Shown here: positions 8,233 to 16,777 of the stretch, one piece after another
How positions within the stretch are numbered: position 1 is the stretch's first letter
How the letters are laid out: each line of letters begins with the position of its first letter
Origin: an uncultured Collinsella sp.
Lineage (GTDB): Bacteria; Actinomycetota; Coriobacteriia; Coriobacteriales; Coriobacteriaceae
Direction of reading: 5' to 3'
Assembly (NCBI GenBank): GCA_937989875.1
Contig: CALKBO010000035.1
Span: 1 to 64,000 of the forward strand
Length of the DNA stretch: 64,000 bases
Made by a program: the position numbers and the translations under genes
Notes under the pieces: model-generated
What the model saw: only the letters and a program-made list of their open reading frames with translations
What the model was told of the DNA's origin: nothing
Database searches by the model: none

Positions 8233-8856
8233 CTATCGAATGAAGTTGGTCGTTGCGCGATCGGCTTCGGGTGCGTTGATGCCGGCAGCCTGTCCTGCCT
8301 CGATGCAGCGCAGGAGCCAGGCCATGTTTTTGCCGATGTTTCGCATGGTGGCAAGGCCCTCGGCGTCCCCATCGGCGTCGCCGGGCACGCGGCCAAACAC
8401 GTTGTTCCAGTAGGTGGAAGCAACTACGGGCATCTGCTTAATGGTGAAGTACTTGTTGAGCACATCGAAGGTGGTCGACGTGCCGCCGCGACGGGCGACG
8501 GCGACCGCGGCGCCGGGTTTGTGCTCAAAGGCATGTCCGCCTGCATAGAAGGCGCGATCGAGGGCCGAAAGGATGCGTCCGCTGGGGTGCGCATAGTAGA
8601 CGGGCGAGCCAAAGACGAAGCCATCGGCCTGCTCGGCGGCAGCGATGAGCTCGTTCACCACGTCATCGTCAAAGGTGCAGCGACCGCCAAGTTTGCCACA
8701 CTGGCCGCAACCGATGCAATCGCGAATGGGCTTGGCGCCCAGCTGAAACACCTCGGTATCAATGCCTTCGGCATTGAGCTGCTCGGCGACCTCGGCGAGT
8801 GCGCGGGCGGTGTTGCCGTTTGCCTTGGGGCTGCCATTGACCAAAAGAACCTTCAT
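8233..8856 (-). CDS. NADPH-dependent FMN reductase / flavodoxin-fold oxidoreductase
   Basis: A 207-residue flavodoxin-fold protein. The FMN phosphate loop LLVNGSPKANGNTA sits at the N-terminus. Around residues 48-62 CIGCGQCGKLGGRC resembles the iron-sulfur flavoprotein/WrbA-like cysteine cluster, and GSPVYYAHPSG contacts the flavin. It probably reduces quinones or other small electrophiles in the cytoplasm. ATG 8856 is preferred (GGGAG upstream); a GTG directly before it is possible. It is the first gene of a two-gene unit with the ArsC/Spx-fold protein. Confidence 0.82.
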   Translation of the reverse strand: MKVLLVNGSPKANGNTARALAEVAEQLNAEGIDTEVFQLGAKPIRDCIGCGQCGKLGGRCTFDDDVVNELIAAAEQADGFVFGSPVYYAHPSGRILSALDRAFYAGGHAFEHKPGAAVAVARRGGTSTTFDVLNKYFTIKQMPVVASTYWNNVFGRVPGDADGDAEGLATMRNIGKNMAWLLRCIEAGQAAGINAPEADRATTNFIR

Positions 8857-8917
8857 CACAAACTCCCTCTGCTGTTGGTGACTTCTGCGGAGGATTATCG
8901 CACGAGAGGGCAGATGG

Positions 8918-8964
8918 CGTGGGGCGCGATGTGAAACGGCTTGTGTTTCACATCGCGCCCCACG
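8918..8964 (-). terminator. 20-bp perfect hairpin downstream of the GGDEF gene
   Basis: The arms 8918-8937 and 8945-8964 are perfectly complementary over 20 bases with loop GGCTTGT. It starts four bases beyond the stop of the minus-strand GGDEF gene. No T-run is present, so it may be a stabilising 3' structure instead of a strong intrinsic terminator. Confidence 0.6.
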
Positions 8965-8967
8965 ACG

Positions 8968-10497
8968 CTAGTTCAGCTTGGTGCCCGGTACTTGCGGTGC
9001 CTCTTTAAGCAGCGCTTTGAGCTCGTTCAAAATGGAAACGGGCTGTCGATCGACAGCGTCCAGATGGAGCGTGGCCACACGAATGGGCGGCTGATATTCA
9101 AGCGGGCCGATGAGTACGGGAGAGCCCAGGAACCGTTCGATGTCGCCTGCGATCTCATCGATTGCCTCGGGGCCGAGCTCATCGAAGAGTGCCACGAACG
9201 TTGGCCCCGTCGAGCGGAACAGGCGGCCCTTGCCGCGCGAACAATCCATGAGGCAGGCGGCGCTTTCGGCGAGCACACGGTCGCCTGCATCGAATCCAAA
9301 GCGGGCATTGACCTCGGCGATATCGTCGACCTTAATGGCAATAAAGCCTGCCTCGCGCGGCACGCGGCGCATCTCTCCAATAGCGTTGACCAGTGCGTGG
9401 ACATCGCCCAGGCCCGTTACCGAGTCGGTCGTATCTGCCAAGCTTCGGTTGATGATAATGCCCACATACATGCTGGGCTCGGTATCGGTGCCGTCCAAAC
9501 GGTAGCCCGTGCAGTCGCAAAGCACGTATTTTCCGGTGGCATCCATTACGCGATACTGCATGAAGTGGAAGTGCCACGTGCCGTTTATCACCATGTCGAG
9601 CTCGGCGCGTACGTTGTCGCGGTCCTCGGGATGAACGCGGGCGAGCCACATGTCGAGTGAGTTAAAAGGGTGCTGGGAGGGCAGGTCAAAATCGCGCACG
9701 GCGTTAACCGACCATTGCGATTCTCCAGTATCGAGGTTAAGGATGAACGGATAGCGCGTCTCGGAGCTCATGGAGATCGCTTGGAACACCCGGTCGTTGC
9801 AGGGAAGCTGATCGACGATTGGGCGTTGCGGCACGTCATTGTCTTTCGGTTGCTGCACACGATGCATAAGCTTATAGCGATACATCTTGCGATCGGCATC
9901 CATTGTCATCTGGCGACGCGAATCGCCTGCAAGCGGATCGACGCGCGAGCAGCCAAAGCTAAAGCTGGCGATCATGGGCGCCTTGCCACCTGAGCTCGCC
10001 TCGATCAGCCCGGTACGTACCTGCTCCAAGCGCTGCTCGAGTTCAGTCTCGTTTGCAAAGAGCGAGATAAGCACAAACTCGTCTCCACCGATACGGAACA
10101 GCATCTCATCATGCTTCATGGTTTCGGAGAGCGTGCGGCAGATGCTCAGAATATAGCGATTGCCTTCGGCGTGGCCAAACCTATCATTACAATGCTTGAG
10201 ATGGTCGATATCAATATAGGCGCAGGTGAAGGGGTCGCCTTTGCGCCAGAGCTGCTCGACGTGACGGTCGAGTCCGCCGCGGTTGCCCAAATTGGTGAGC
10301 GAATCGATATAGGCGTTGCACTCAAGCAGCTGGCGCTCTTGTTGCAGGATGGCATGCGTCTTTTGCAGTTGCTCACCAACGGCGCGTAGCCCAGCGGGCA
10401 GCGCGGCAACATCGAGTTCGGCGGTCGAGACGCCATTCGCAAGTCGCTGAAGATAGACAATAATCGATTGCTCGCCCATGCGATACGACTCGTTCAT
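8968..10497 (-). CDS. Diguanylate cyclase-like protein: GGDEF - PAS - degenerate GGDEF
   Basis: A 509-residue cytoplasmic protein. The N-terminal coiled segment leads into a GGDEF domain with intact RIGGDEF at residues 135-141 and the DSLTNLGNR signature, so cyclic-di-GMP synthesis is plausible. A PAS-like domain follows (QSWSVNAVRDFDLP onward), then a second GGDEF-like domain in which the active site is replaced by STGPTFV, presumably regulatory. No membrane segment is seen. The architecture matches the first two-thirds of the neighbouring 905-residue protein, so the two are paralogues. AAGGAGG precedes ATG 10497. Confidence 0.85.
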   Translation of the reverse strand: MNESYRMGEQSIIVYLQRLANGVSTAELDVAALPAGLRAVGEQLQKTHAILQQERQLLECNAYIDSLTNLGNRGGLDRHVEQLWRKGDPFTCAYIDIDHLKHCNDRFGHAEGNRYILSICRTLSETMKHDEMLFRIGGDEFVLISLFANETELEQRLEQVRTGLIEASSGGKAPMIASFSFGCSRVDPLAGDSRRQMTMDADRKMYRYKLMHRVQQPKDNDVPQRPIVDQLPCNDRVFQAISMSSETRYPFILNLDTGESQWSVNAVRDFDLPSQHPFNSLDMWLARVHPEDRDNVRAELDMVINGTWHFHFMQYRVMDATGKYVLCDCTGYRLDGTDTEPSMYVGIIINRSLADTTDSVTGLGDVHALVNAIGEMRRVPREAGFIAIKVDDIAEVNARFGFDAGDRVLAESAACLMDCSRGKGRLFRSTGPTFVALFDELGPEAIDEIAGDIERFLGSPVLIGPLEYQPPIRVATLHLDAVDRQPVSILNELKALLKEAPQVPGTKLN

Positions 10498-10535
10498 GAT
10501 GGATAACCTCCTTGGGCGGAACAGTGGTTTGTATC

Positions 10536-10566
10536 ATATCCCCAATTCGGCTTGGATTGGGGATAT
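10536..10566 (-). terminator. 11-bp hairpin between the two cyclic-di-GMP genes
   Basis: ATATCCCCAAT at 10536-10546 is the perfect inverted repeat of 10556-10566 with a nine-base loop. It lies downstream of the GGDEF-EAL gene and upstream of the GGDEF gene. Terminator or operator roles cannot be separated; no T-run follows. Confidence 0.5.
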
Positions 10567-10623
10567 AAGTTAGCTAATGGAGACAATGCCCCCTTCGACG
10601 GTGGCGTTTTGCGCGCGAGCGTA

Positions 10624-13341
10624 TCAGTCGTTATTGCCACCATCGAGCAATGCCTCAAAATCCTTCGCCGGCATGGGGCGGTAGTAGAGGAAGCCCTGAG
10701 CGTAGCGGGCGCCCATGTGGCGTAGCATGTTTGCCTGCTCATCTGTCTCGACGCCTTCGATTACAACGGGCAGATGGAGCGACTGCGCCATCTCGAGCAT
10801 CGATGACACGATCTGCGCGCTGCGGCCTTGATCACGGTCGGTGGGCACAAAGGTACGGTCGAGCTTGATGACGTCAACGTTCACGTTCTTGAGCATTGCG
10901 AGCGTGGACTGGCCGGTGCCAAAATCGTCCATATAGGTCGAGAAGCCGCGGGTGTGCAAGTCGGCTGTCAGTTTGTCTACGGCTTCGGACTCTCCCGTAT
11001 AAGCCGTCTCGGTGATCTCGATGCGCATGAGCTCGGGCGGCAGGTTGTATTGGGCGGCGAGCGATCCCATATGCTCGGCAACGTCGCAGGCAAGAATGTC
11101 CACGCGAGACACATTAAGCGAGACCGGAACCACGCGAAGACCGCGATCGAGACGCTCGCGAAGCCATATGGCGACACCCTGCCAAATGTATTTGTCGAGC
11201 GTCACCACAAAGCCGCTTTCCTCGAGTGCGGGAATAAACGTTGCGGGCGAAATGAGAGAGCCGTCCTTGTCAATCCAGCGCGTAAGTGCCTCGGCGCCAA
11301 TGATCTCGCCGGTTTCCATATCGACCTGGGGCTGCAGGTAGTACGTGATGCGGCCGTTTGAGAGCGCATACTGGAACTCGGTTAGCGTGTGGTGGAACGC
11401 AACCCCATGCTCATATTCCTCGGGGCGGAAAATGGCAATGCGCTCCTTAAAGTCGTTTTTGGCGCGTCGATTGGTAAACATGGCCTTGGCCTGGGCATCG
11501 ATGGTGATTTCCTCGCTAGCGTCGATGGGGCATACGCCCATGGACGGCCAAAAGCCTACGCCGTCGTCGTGCTTGGCTACAGCCTCGCGCACGCGCATAT
11601 AGACTCGGTGAACGAAATCGTGCTCAAAGGGTATGAGCAGACAAAAGTCGTCTTGCCCCCAGTATCCCGCGACGCCCATGTCGGCGTTCTCGATATCCTT
11701 GAGCACCGTGCCCACATCGGCAAGCATCCGGTCGCCTTCGGCCTGTCCATACCATTCGTTAAATAGGCGCATGTGGCCCATGTCGACGGTGGCGATACAC
11801 CAAGCGCCGTCGCGCCTCGCCTCGATGAAGGCATTGGCACGGCGCATAAACTCGCTGGGTCGGCAGAGGCCGGTGAGCATATCGATGCGTTCGGAGATTG
11901 CGCTTTTGCGCTCGACCTCGGGTATAGGGAGGCTGTCGTTGGGGACAAGCCCGCCAGCTGTGCGAAGGCGACGGTCGAGTTCGCACAAAACAGCAGATGT
12001 TTGGTAGTCCAGGCGCTCGTAAAAGACCGGGGCGACAATACAAACGGGAGTGATGGTGCCGCCCGCGATCTGAACGGGGGCAAAAATGGTCTCTTTTAGA
12101 CGATGGATCAGGAGTTCAAATGCCCCGTGGTCCAAAGCGTTGCTGAGCACGACGAACTGGACACTTCGTGAACGGAAGACGCGACTCCTACCGCGGGTGA
12201 TCGACAGCATACGGCCTGCGTATTCGGCAAGCATGCTGTCGACCGCCTCGGCTCCATAGAGCTCGTTGAGCTTCGTCGTGCCGCGAACGCGCACGGCGAT
12301 GAGCCCTGTTTTGCAGTGGTCACGGCGACAGGCATCGATAGCGTTGACCAGCATACGTTGCGTTCCAAGCCCCGTGGCGGCGTCGACGGTCTCGGCAAGG
12401 GAATGATTGACGAGTTCGCCGACATAGAGCGAGGGCTCGTTTTCGTCCCCATCGATGCGAAAACCGCGAGCACGGCAGAGCACGTAGTCGCCTGTGGCGT
12501 TACGTACACGATACTGCATGACTCGATGGTGCTTGGAGCCGTTATAGACTTGGTCGATGTCGTCGGTAAAAGCCTCAAGGTCATCGGGATGGACGCGCGT
12601 TTTCCAACAATCGCGACAGTTGTCTATGTGCTCCGAAGGAAGTCCGAGATCGCGCAAAGCGTTTTGTGACCAAAGGGTGCGATGTTTATCCAAGTTCTCG
12701 ATAAAGAAATAACGGCCTTCGTTGAGCATCGAAAAGGCGTCGAAAATGCGATCGCTTATTTCGAAGTCGTCGGTGTGGACTTGCGAGATATTGCGCCGAT
12801 CAAGGTGTACGGCATGACGTAGCTTGTAGTCGTACATGCGATGGTCGGCATCGAGCGTCATGCGATTGGGGGCCTCGCCCAGGGCGGGGTCGGCATGTGA
12901 CACCCCGTAGCTAAACGAGTGGGGCATCTCGGAATCGTTGTTTTTGAGCAGGACCGTTCGGCAGTGTTCCAGACGTTCGGCGAGGTCGTCCTCGGTCGCA
13001 ACCGTAGACAGGATGGCAAACTCGTCGCCGCCTATGCGAAACGCCGCCTCGTCCACCTTCATATACAGCTTGAGATAGAGGCTTACCTGCAAGATATAGC
13101 GGTTGCCCTCGTCATGCCCAAAGATGTCGTTGCAGTGCTTAAGGTTATCGATGTCGATAAACGCCATGGTCACGGGCAGTTCCTGCTCCCAGATTTCCTC
13201 TAAGGAGTGAGCAAAGCCGCCGCGGTTGCCAAGTCCGGTAAGCTGGTCGGTAAAGGCGGTCCTAATCAGATCATCCTGACGCTCGAGAAGGTCGCGAACG
13301 GTCTTTTCGAGCGTTTCGGTGTAATTGCTGACAGTATCCAT
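10624..13341 (-). CDS. Large GGDEF - PAS - degenerate GGDEF x2 - EAL cyclic-di-GMP protein
   Basis: A 905-residue protein. The first GGDEF domain has RIGGDEF at 102-108. A PAS-like domain lies around 190-325. Two further GGDEF-like domains have degenerate sites (RSRSVQF, then WGQDDF). The EAL domain spans about 649-900 and keeps EAL at 684-686, EITET, MDDFGTGQSTL, IKLDRTF and IEGVET, so phosphodiesterase activity is likely intact. A protein with both activities usually acts as a switchable hub. There is no transmembrane segment, so the signal is probably cytoplasmic or via PAS. The gene ends 126 bp before its shorter paralogue on the same strand. Confidence 0.87.
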   Translation of the reverse strand: MDTVSNYTETLEKTVRDLLERQDDLIRTAFTDQLTGLGNRGGFAHSLEEIWEQELPVTMAFIDIDNLKHCNDIFGHDEGNRYILQVSLYLKLYMKVDEAAFRIGGDEFAILSTVATEDDLAERLEHCRTVLLKNNDSEMPHSFSYGVSHADPALGEAPNRMTLDADHRMYDYKLRHAVHLDRRNISQVHTDDFEISDRIFDAFSMLNEGRYFFIENLDKHRTLWSQNALRDLGLPSEHIDNCRDCWKTRVHPDDLEAFTDDIDQVYNGSKHHRVMQYRVRNATGDYVLCRARGFRIDGDENEPSLYVGELVNHSLAETVDAATGLGTQRMLVNAIDACRRDHCKTGLIAVRVRGTTKLNELYGAEAVDSMLAEYAGRMLSITRGRSRVFRSRSVQFVVLSNALDHGAFELLIHRLKETIFAPVQIAGGTITPVCIVAPVFYERLDYQTSAVLCELDRRLRTAGGLVPNDSLPIPEVERKSAISERIDMLTGLCRPSEFMRRANAFIEARRDGAWCIATVDMGHMRLFNEWYGQAEGDRMLADVGTVLKDIENADMGVAGYWGQDDFCLLIPFEHDFVHRVYMRVREAVAKHDDGVGFWPSMGVCPIDASEEITIDAQAKAMFTNRRAKNDFKERIAIFRPEEYEHGVAFHHTLTEFQYALSNGRITYYLQPQVDMETGEIIGAEALTRWIDKDGSLISPATFIPALEESGFVVTLDKYIWQGVAIWLRERLDRGLRVVPVSLNVSRVDILACDVAEHMGSLAAQYNLPPELMRIEITETAYTGESEAVDKLTADLHTRGFSTYMDDFGTGQSTLAMLKNVNVDVIKLDRTFVPTDRDQGRSAQIVSSMLEMAQSLHLPVVIEGVETDEQANMLRHMGARYAQGFLYYRPMPAKDFEALLDGGNND

Positions 13342-13663
13342 GTCGTAAGCGGCTTTCTGAGGTCGGGCGGATTGCGTCGGGCGAGCTCGTTGTGCACACG
13401 CGTTGTTGTCCGGCGCTTTGCGTGTATCCAGGCCCCGCCTTGCTGCGTTGTTGGGCTACTTTACCGGCTAATGTTCGCTGTTGATAACTACTGCGTAGTA
13501 TAAACAACAGTACACAATTATATATGGGTGCACATGCTGTGGGCGGCCATTATTCGACAAACGGCAGCGCGACGATGCGATGTCCGATAAAAATGCGACT
13601 GAGACGATATATGTTGACGGGTATACTTGTCCCGTTTTAAAACGCAGGAACGGAGATGGTCGC
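13342..13663. promoter_or_regulatory. Divergent intergenic region between the GGDEF-EAL and patatin genes
   Basis: This 322-bp gap is AT-richer than its surroundings. It contains an inverted repeat with arms CTGTTG (13479-13484) and CAACAG (13505-13510) around an inner TACTGCGTAGTA palindrome, and a TATACT box at 13622-13627. Divergent promoters with an operator are likely. No gene is supported here. Confidence 0.4.
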
Positions 13664-14533
13664 ATGGCACAGCCGGATACGACGCGCACGGTGGGGCTCG
13701 CACTCGAGGGAGGCGGCTACCGCGGTATGTATACGGCAGGCGTGCTCGACGTTTGGATGGAGCACGGTTTGACCTGCGACCATATGGTGGGTGTCTCGGC
13801 GGGCGCGGCGTTTGGCTATAACTTTAAATCGCGGCAGATCGGGCGCGCCATTCGCTACAACAAGGCCTATTGTGCCGACAAGCGCTATGCAAGCGTGACA
13901 AGCTGGTTGCGAACCGGCGACATGTTCAATGCCGATTTTGCCTATCACGAGGTGCCCATTGAGCGCGATCCCATCGACCTGGAGACATATCGTGCCTGCC
14001 CCATGCGGTTTACGTGCGTGTGTACCGATATCGAGACGGGCAAGGCCGTCTACCACGACCTGCCCTATGGCGACGAGAGGGATATCGAGTGGATCCGGGC
14101 ATCGTCGGCGATTCCTGTGGCGACGCGTCCTGTTGCCATTGAGGGCCGTAAGTACCTGGATGGCGGCGTGGCTGATTCCATTCCCAGCGCTTGGTTGTTT
14201 GCGCAGGGGTATGACCGCAATATCGTGGTGCTCACACAGCCGGCGGGCTTTGTGAAGCAGCCCAACAGTGTGATGCCCATGCTGCGGCGCGTGTTCCGTC
14301 ACTACCCGGAGTTTGTCGCAGCGCTTGAGCATCGGCATGAGGTCTACAATGCCACGCTCGATGACCTGGCGCGTCGCGAGGCTGCCGGCGAAATCTTTGT
14401 GGTGCGGCCGAGCGAATCGGTGAAGGTGCCGTCGCTGTGCCGCGAACCGGATGAGCTCGAGCGCATCTACCAGGTCGGCCGCCACGATGCGGAGGCGACT
14501 TTGCCGGCGTTGGAAGCGTATCTGGCGGGGTAG
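13664..14533 (+). CDS. Patatin-like phospholipase/acylhydrolase
   Basis: A 289-residue patatin-family serine hydrolase. The oxyanion loop EGGGYRG is near residues 15-21. The nucleophile elbow GVSAG places Ser45 as catalytic, and the partner Asp166 is in LDGGVADS. It resembles bacterial YjjU/YlbK-type patatins, which hydrolyse lipids in the cytoplasm or at the inner face of the membrane. The ATG at 13664 fits the family N-terminus (a short polar stretch, then VGLALEGGG) and has GGAG upstream. A longer reading frame begins at 13580 but would place promoter-like sequence inside the gene. Confidence 0.87.
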   Translation: MAQPDTTRTVGLALEGGGYRGMYTAGVLDVWMEHGLTCDHMVGVSAGAAFGYNFKSRQIGRAIRYNKAYCADKRYASVTSWLRTGDMFNADFAYHEVPIERDPIDLETYRACPMRFTCVCTDIETGKAVYHDLPYGDERDIEWIRASSAIPVATRPVAIEGRKYLDGGVADSIPSAWLFAQGYDRNIVVLTQPAGFVKQPNSVMPMLRRVFRHYPEFVAALEHRHEVYNATLDDLARREAAGEIFVVRPSESVKVPSLCREPDELERIYQVGRHDAEATLPALEAYLAG

Positions 14534-14555
14534 GGCAAACTGCCGTGGACTCGGC

Positions 14556-14601
14556 GGAAAGCGCATCCCGGAATGGAGGTCCAAACTGGGATGCGCTTTC
14601 C
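14556..14601. terminator. Bidirectional hairpin between convergent patatin and thiE genes
   Basis: GGAAAGCGCATCCC (14556-14569) pairs perfectly with 14588-14601 across an 18-base loop. It lies midway between two convergent stop codons. Confidence 0.6.
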
Positions 14602-14645
14602 ATTGCTGAAGATATGAGGCTGCGGATCAGCTGCTCGGCTTAGAC

Positions 14646-15341
14646 TTACGCCTGCTGCCAGGTGTCGACAAGCTCCTTGGCCGCGGCGCAGGGGTCGTCG
14701 GCACTGCAGACGGCGCTCACCACAAAGAAGCCGTCGACGCCGGTGGCCTTAAGCTGTGGCAGGTCGGCCGTCTTGACGCCGCCGCCCACCACGATGGGCA
14801 CGGGGCTTGCCGCGTGGAGTGCGGCCAGATCCTCAAAACTTTTGGTGATGATGGAGCCATCTGCTGCGCGTCCGCAGTCGCGCTTGGTCTCGGTCTCGTG
14901 GAGCGGGCCGATGCCCAGGTAGTCGACCAGGCTCATGTCGGCGGTCTTGACGTACTCGAGCATCTCCTCGCAACGGGCTGAAAGGCCCACGATGGCATCG
15001 GGGCCCAAAAGTTTGCGGCAGACCTCGACGGGAATATCGCTCTGACCGACGTGCACGCCGTCGACAGCAATGCCCTGCTCGCGTGCGGCGAGTACGCAGT
15101 CCAGGCGGTCGTCGATCAGCAGGGCGACCTGACCGGTCTTGCCGGCCTGTGCGATTGCCTGCGCGGCGTCGCCGGTCAGCGCGATGATCTCGCGGGCGCT
15201 TGCCACCTTGGAGCGCACCTGGATGCAGGTAAAGCCTGCGTCGAGCGCCTGGGCCACCACATCGCTCACGGGACGCCCCAGCGTGTTTTCGGGGCCGAGT
15301 ACCAGATAGGCCGAGATATCAAGGTTGTCGCGGATGCTCAT
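14646..15341 (-). CDS. thiE: Thiamine-phosphate synthase ThiE
   Basis: A 231-residue TIM-barrel enzyme joining HMP-pyrophosphate and thiazole phosphate to give thiamine monophosphate. Recognisable segments are CIQVRSK near residue 40, LLIDDRLD, VDGVHVGQSD, DYLGIGPLHETETK and PIVVGGGV, which line the pyrophosphate site. Its start overlaps the stop of the thiamine-binding protein gene by four bases (ATGA), so translation is coupled. It is the last gene of the thiM operon under TPP riboswitch control. The typical QLR of the family reads QVR here. Confidence 0.92.
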   Translation of the reverse strand: MSIRDNLDISAYLVLGPENTLGRPVSDVVAQALDAGFTCIQVRSKVASAREIIALTGDAAQAIAQAGKTGQVALLIDDRLDCVLAAREQGIAVDGVHVGQSDIPVEVCRKLLGPDAIVGLSARCEEMLEYVKTADMSLVDYLGIGPLHETETKRDCGRAADGSIITKSFEDLAALHAASPVPIVVGGGVKTADLPQLKATGVDGFFVVSAVCSADDPCAAAKELVDTWQQA

Positions 15342-15679
15342 CGTGCTTCCTCCTGCTTTTTGATCTGTGCTTCCATGCGCTCGAGCTTGCCGGTCATGTT
15401 GTCGGTAAATCCGGGTCGAATATCGGCTTTGAGCACGACTTCGGTGCGGATGCCCTTGCTCGCCAACACAAAGGTTGCGTCGCGCACGACCTGCATGACC
15501 TCGTCCCAGTCGCCCTCGATCTCGGTGAACATCGAGGTGGTGTGGTTGGGAAGGCCGCTCTCGCGAATGACGCGCACGACCTCGGCGACCTCGGCGGACA
15601 GTTCATCGCCGGTGCCGCACGGGGCGATGGCCACGGCGACGAGTGTGTTCATGCCGGCATTGGTTGCGGGCTCGGACAT
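15338..15679 (-). CDS. MTH1187/YkoF-like thiamine-binding protein
   Basis: A 113-residue protein of the MTH1187 family (DUF77, ferredoxin-like fold). These assemble as oligomers and are associated with thiamine or its HMP precursor. Visible family features are the N-terminal strand TLVAVAIAPCGTG, the helix SAEVAEVVRVIRESGLPN and a central TSMFTEIEGDWDEV. Its start is three bases after the thiM stop, with GAGGAGG inside the thiM 3' end, and its stop overlaps the thiE start. This tight spacing between two thiamine genes supports a role in thiamine or HMP handling. Confidence 0.85.
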   Translation of the reverse strand: MSEPATNAGMNTLVAVAIAPCGTGDELSAEVAEVVRVIRESGLPNHTTSMFTEIEGDWDEVMQVVRDATFVLASKGIRTEVVLKADIRPGFTDNMTGKLERMEAQIKKQEEAR

Positions 15680-15682
15680 GGC

Positions 15683-16522
15683 TTATGCCTCCTCGAGCTC
15701 GAGTTGGTTATCGGCAATATCCTGGGCGGTCGCGCGGTAGAGCTCGTCGATAAAGGCGACCTTAAAGCTTGCCGGGGCATCGGCGACAGCGGCGGCACGC
15801 GTGCCGGCAACGTTGTAGACGGCGGTGCCGCAGATGGCTGCCGTAAACGGATCGGCAGCGCAGGCGTACACAGCCAGCACGCCACCCTGCGAGCAGCCGC
15901 AGCCGGTGATCTTGGACATGAGCGGACTGCCGCCGTGGGACTTGGCCACCGTCGTGCCGTCGGTAATCAGGTCGACTTCGCCCGAGACCACTACGGCTCC
16001 GCCGGTGTAGCGGGCGAGCGCCACAGCGGCATCGCGGGCGGCGTCGACCGTGTCGGTGGTATCGACACCGCGCACGCGGCTCAGATCAGCTGCCTCGCCC
16101 TCAAGACCCCACAGGCCGGCGAGTGCGATGATCTCGGAGGCGTTGCCGCGCACGATGGCAGGCTTGTACTGCTTGAGCTCGTTTACCAGCTGGGTTCGCA
16201 GGCTACCGATGCCCAGGCCCACCGGATCGAGCACCCAGGGCTTGCCGGCGTCGTGTGCCGCCTTGGCCGCGCGGGGAATCGTCTGCTCGTAGATGGGGAA
16301 GAGCGTGCCCATGTTGAGATAGATGGCGCCGCCGCCGGCAACGAGCGCCTCGCCCTCGTCGGGCAGATAGACCATGGCGGCCGAACCGCCCACGGCGAGC
16401 TGAGCATTGGCGACAAAGTCGATCGTCACCGTGTTGGTGATGGAGCCGGCCATCGGATTGGTGGCGCGAATCTCCTCCACGGCCTTGACCACATTTTGCT
16501 TAAGCTGTTCCGAATCAATCAC
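15683..16522 (-). CDS. thiM: Hydroxyethylthiazole kinase ThiM
   Basis: A 279-residue ribokinase-like kinase that phosphorylates 4-methyl-5-hydroxyethylthiazole in thiazole salvage. It shows TNTVTIDFVANAQLAVGGSAAM near the N-terminus, WVLDPVGLG, RGNASEI and the anion-hole/catalytic SKITGCGCSQG. The GTG at 16522 is favoured because AAGGAGG lies eight bases upstream. A frame extending upstream would run into the riboswitch. It heads a thiM-MTH1187-thiE operon. No de novo thiazole genes are in the window, so salvage is the supported route. Confidence 0.92.
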   Translation of the reverse strand: MIDSEQLKQNVVKAVEEIRATNPMAGSITNTVTIDFVANAQLAVGGSAAMVYLPDEGEALVAGGGAIYLNMGTLFPIYEQTIPRAAKAAHDAGKPWVLDPVGLGIGSLRTQLVNELKQYKPAIVRGNASEIIALAGLWGLEGEAADLSRVRGVDTTDTVDAARDAAVALARYTGGAVVVSGEVDLITDGTTVAKSHGGSPLMSKITGCGCSQGGVLAVYACAADPFTAAICGTAVYNVAGTRAAAVADAPASFKVAFIDELYRATAQDIADNQLELEEA

Positions 16523-16540
16523 TGCACATGCCTCCTTGGC

Positions 16541-16574
16541 ATAGAAAAGGGGCGCTGTGCATAGACAGCGCCCC
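16541..16574 (-). terminator. Attenuator hairpin of the thiM TPP riboswitch
   Basis: GGGGCGCTGT (16549-16558) pairs with ACAGCGCCCC (16565-16574), loop GCATAG. On the minus strand it is followed by TTTTCTAT. It lies between the TPP aptamer and the thiM ribosome binding site, as expected for a transcription-terminating expression platform. Confidence 0.8.
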
Positions 16575-16584
16575 TGTAAAGGCG

Positions 16585-16680
16585 GCATGCTCCCTACGCC
16601 AGCATTAACTGACAGGTTCAAAGGATTGGGCCCCATGCCCTCTCAGCCTTGTGGTTTGCACCGCCGGCACTCCCGCATCG
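16585..16680 (-). promoter_or_regulatory. TPP riboswitch (THI element) controlling thiM-MTH1187-thiE
   Basis: Read on the minus strand, the region contains the conserved THI elements in order: CGGGAGTGCCGG, then CTGAGA (16648-16653), then CCTTTGAACCTG, and finally ATGCTGGCGTAGGGA. These form the two sensor helices that bind thiamine pyrophosphate. A terminator hairpin follows immediately, so thiamine sufficiency should switch the operon off by premature termination. Confidence 0.93.
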
Positions 16681-16705
16681 AATCTGTTGTTCCCTATACT
16701 AGCGC

Positions 16706-16740
16706 ACCTGCCAAAAAGGGACAGGTTTATTTTGGCAGGT
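16706..16740. repeat. GGGACAG-loop palindrome, copy 5
   Basis: The stem ACCTGCCAAAA/TTTTGGCAGGT (11 bp) encloses AGGGACAGGTTTA. The same 13-base interior occurs inverted at 61293-61305, inside different but again self-complementary arms. It sits between the TPP riboswitch and the divergent HAD gene. Confidence 0.8.
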
Positions 16741-16777
16741 CGTTACAATAGGTAGGACCGATACGAATGGGGGCCTT

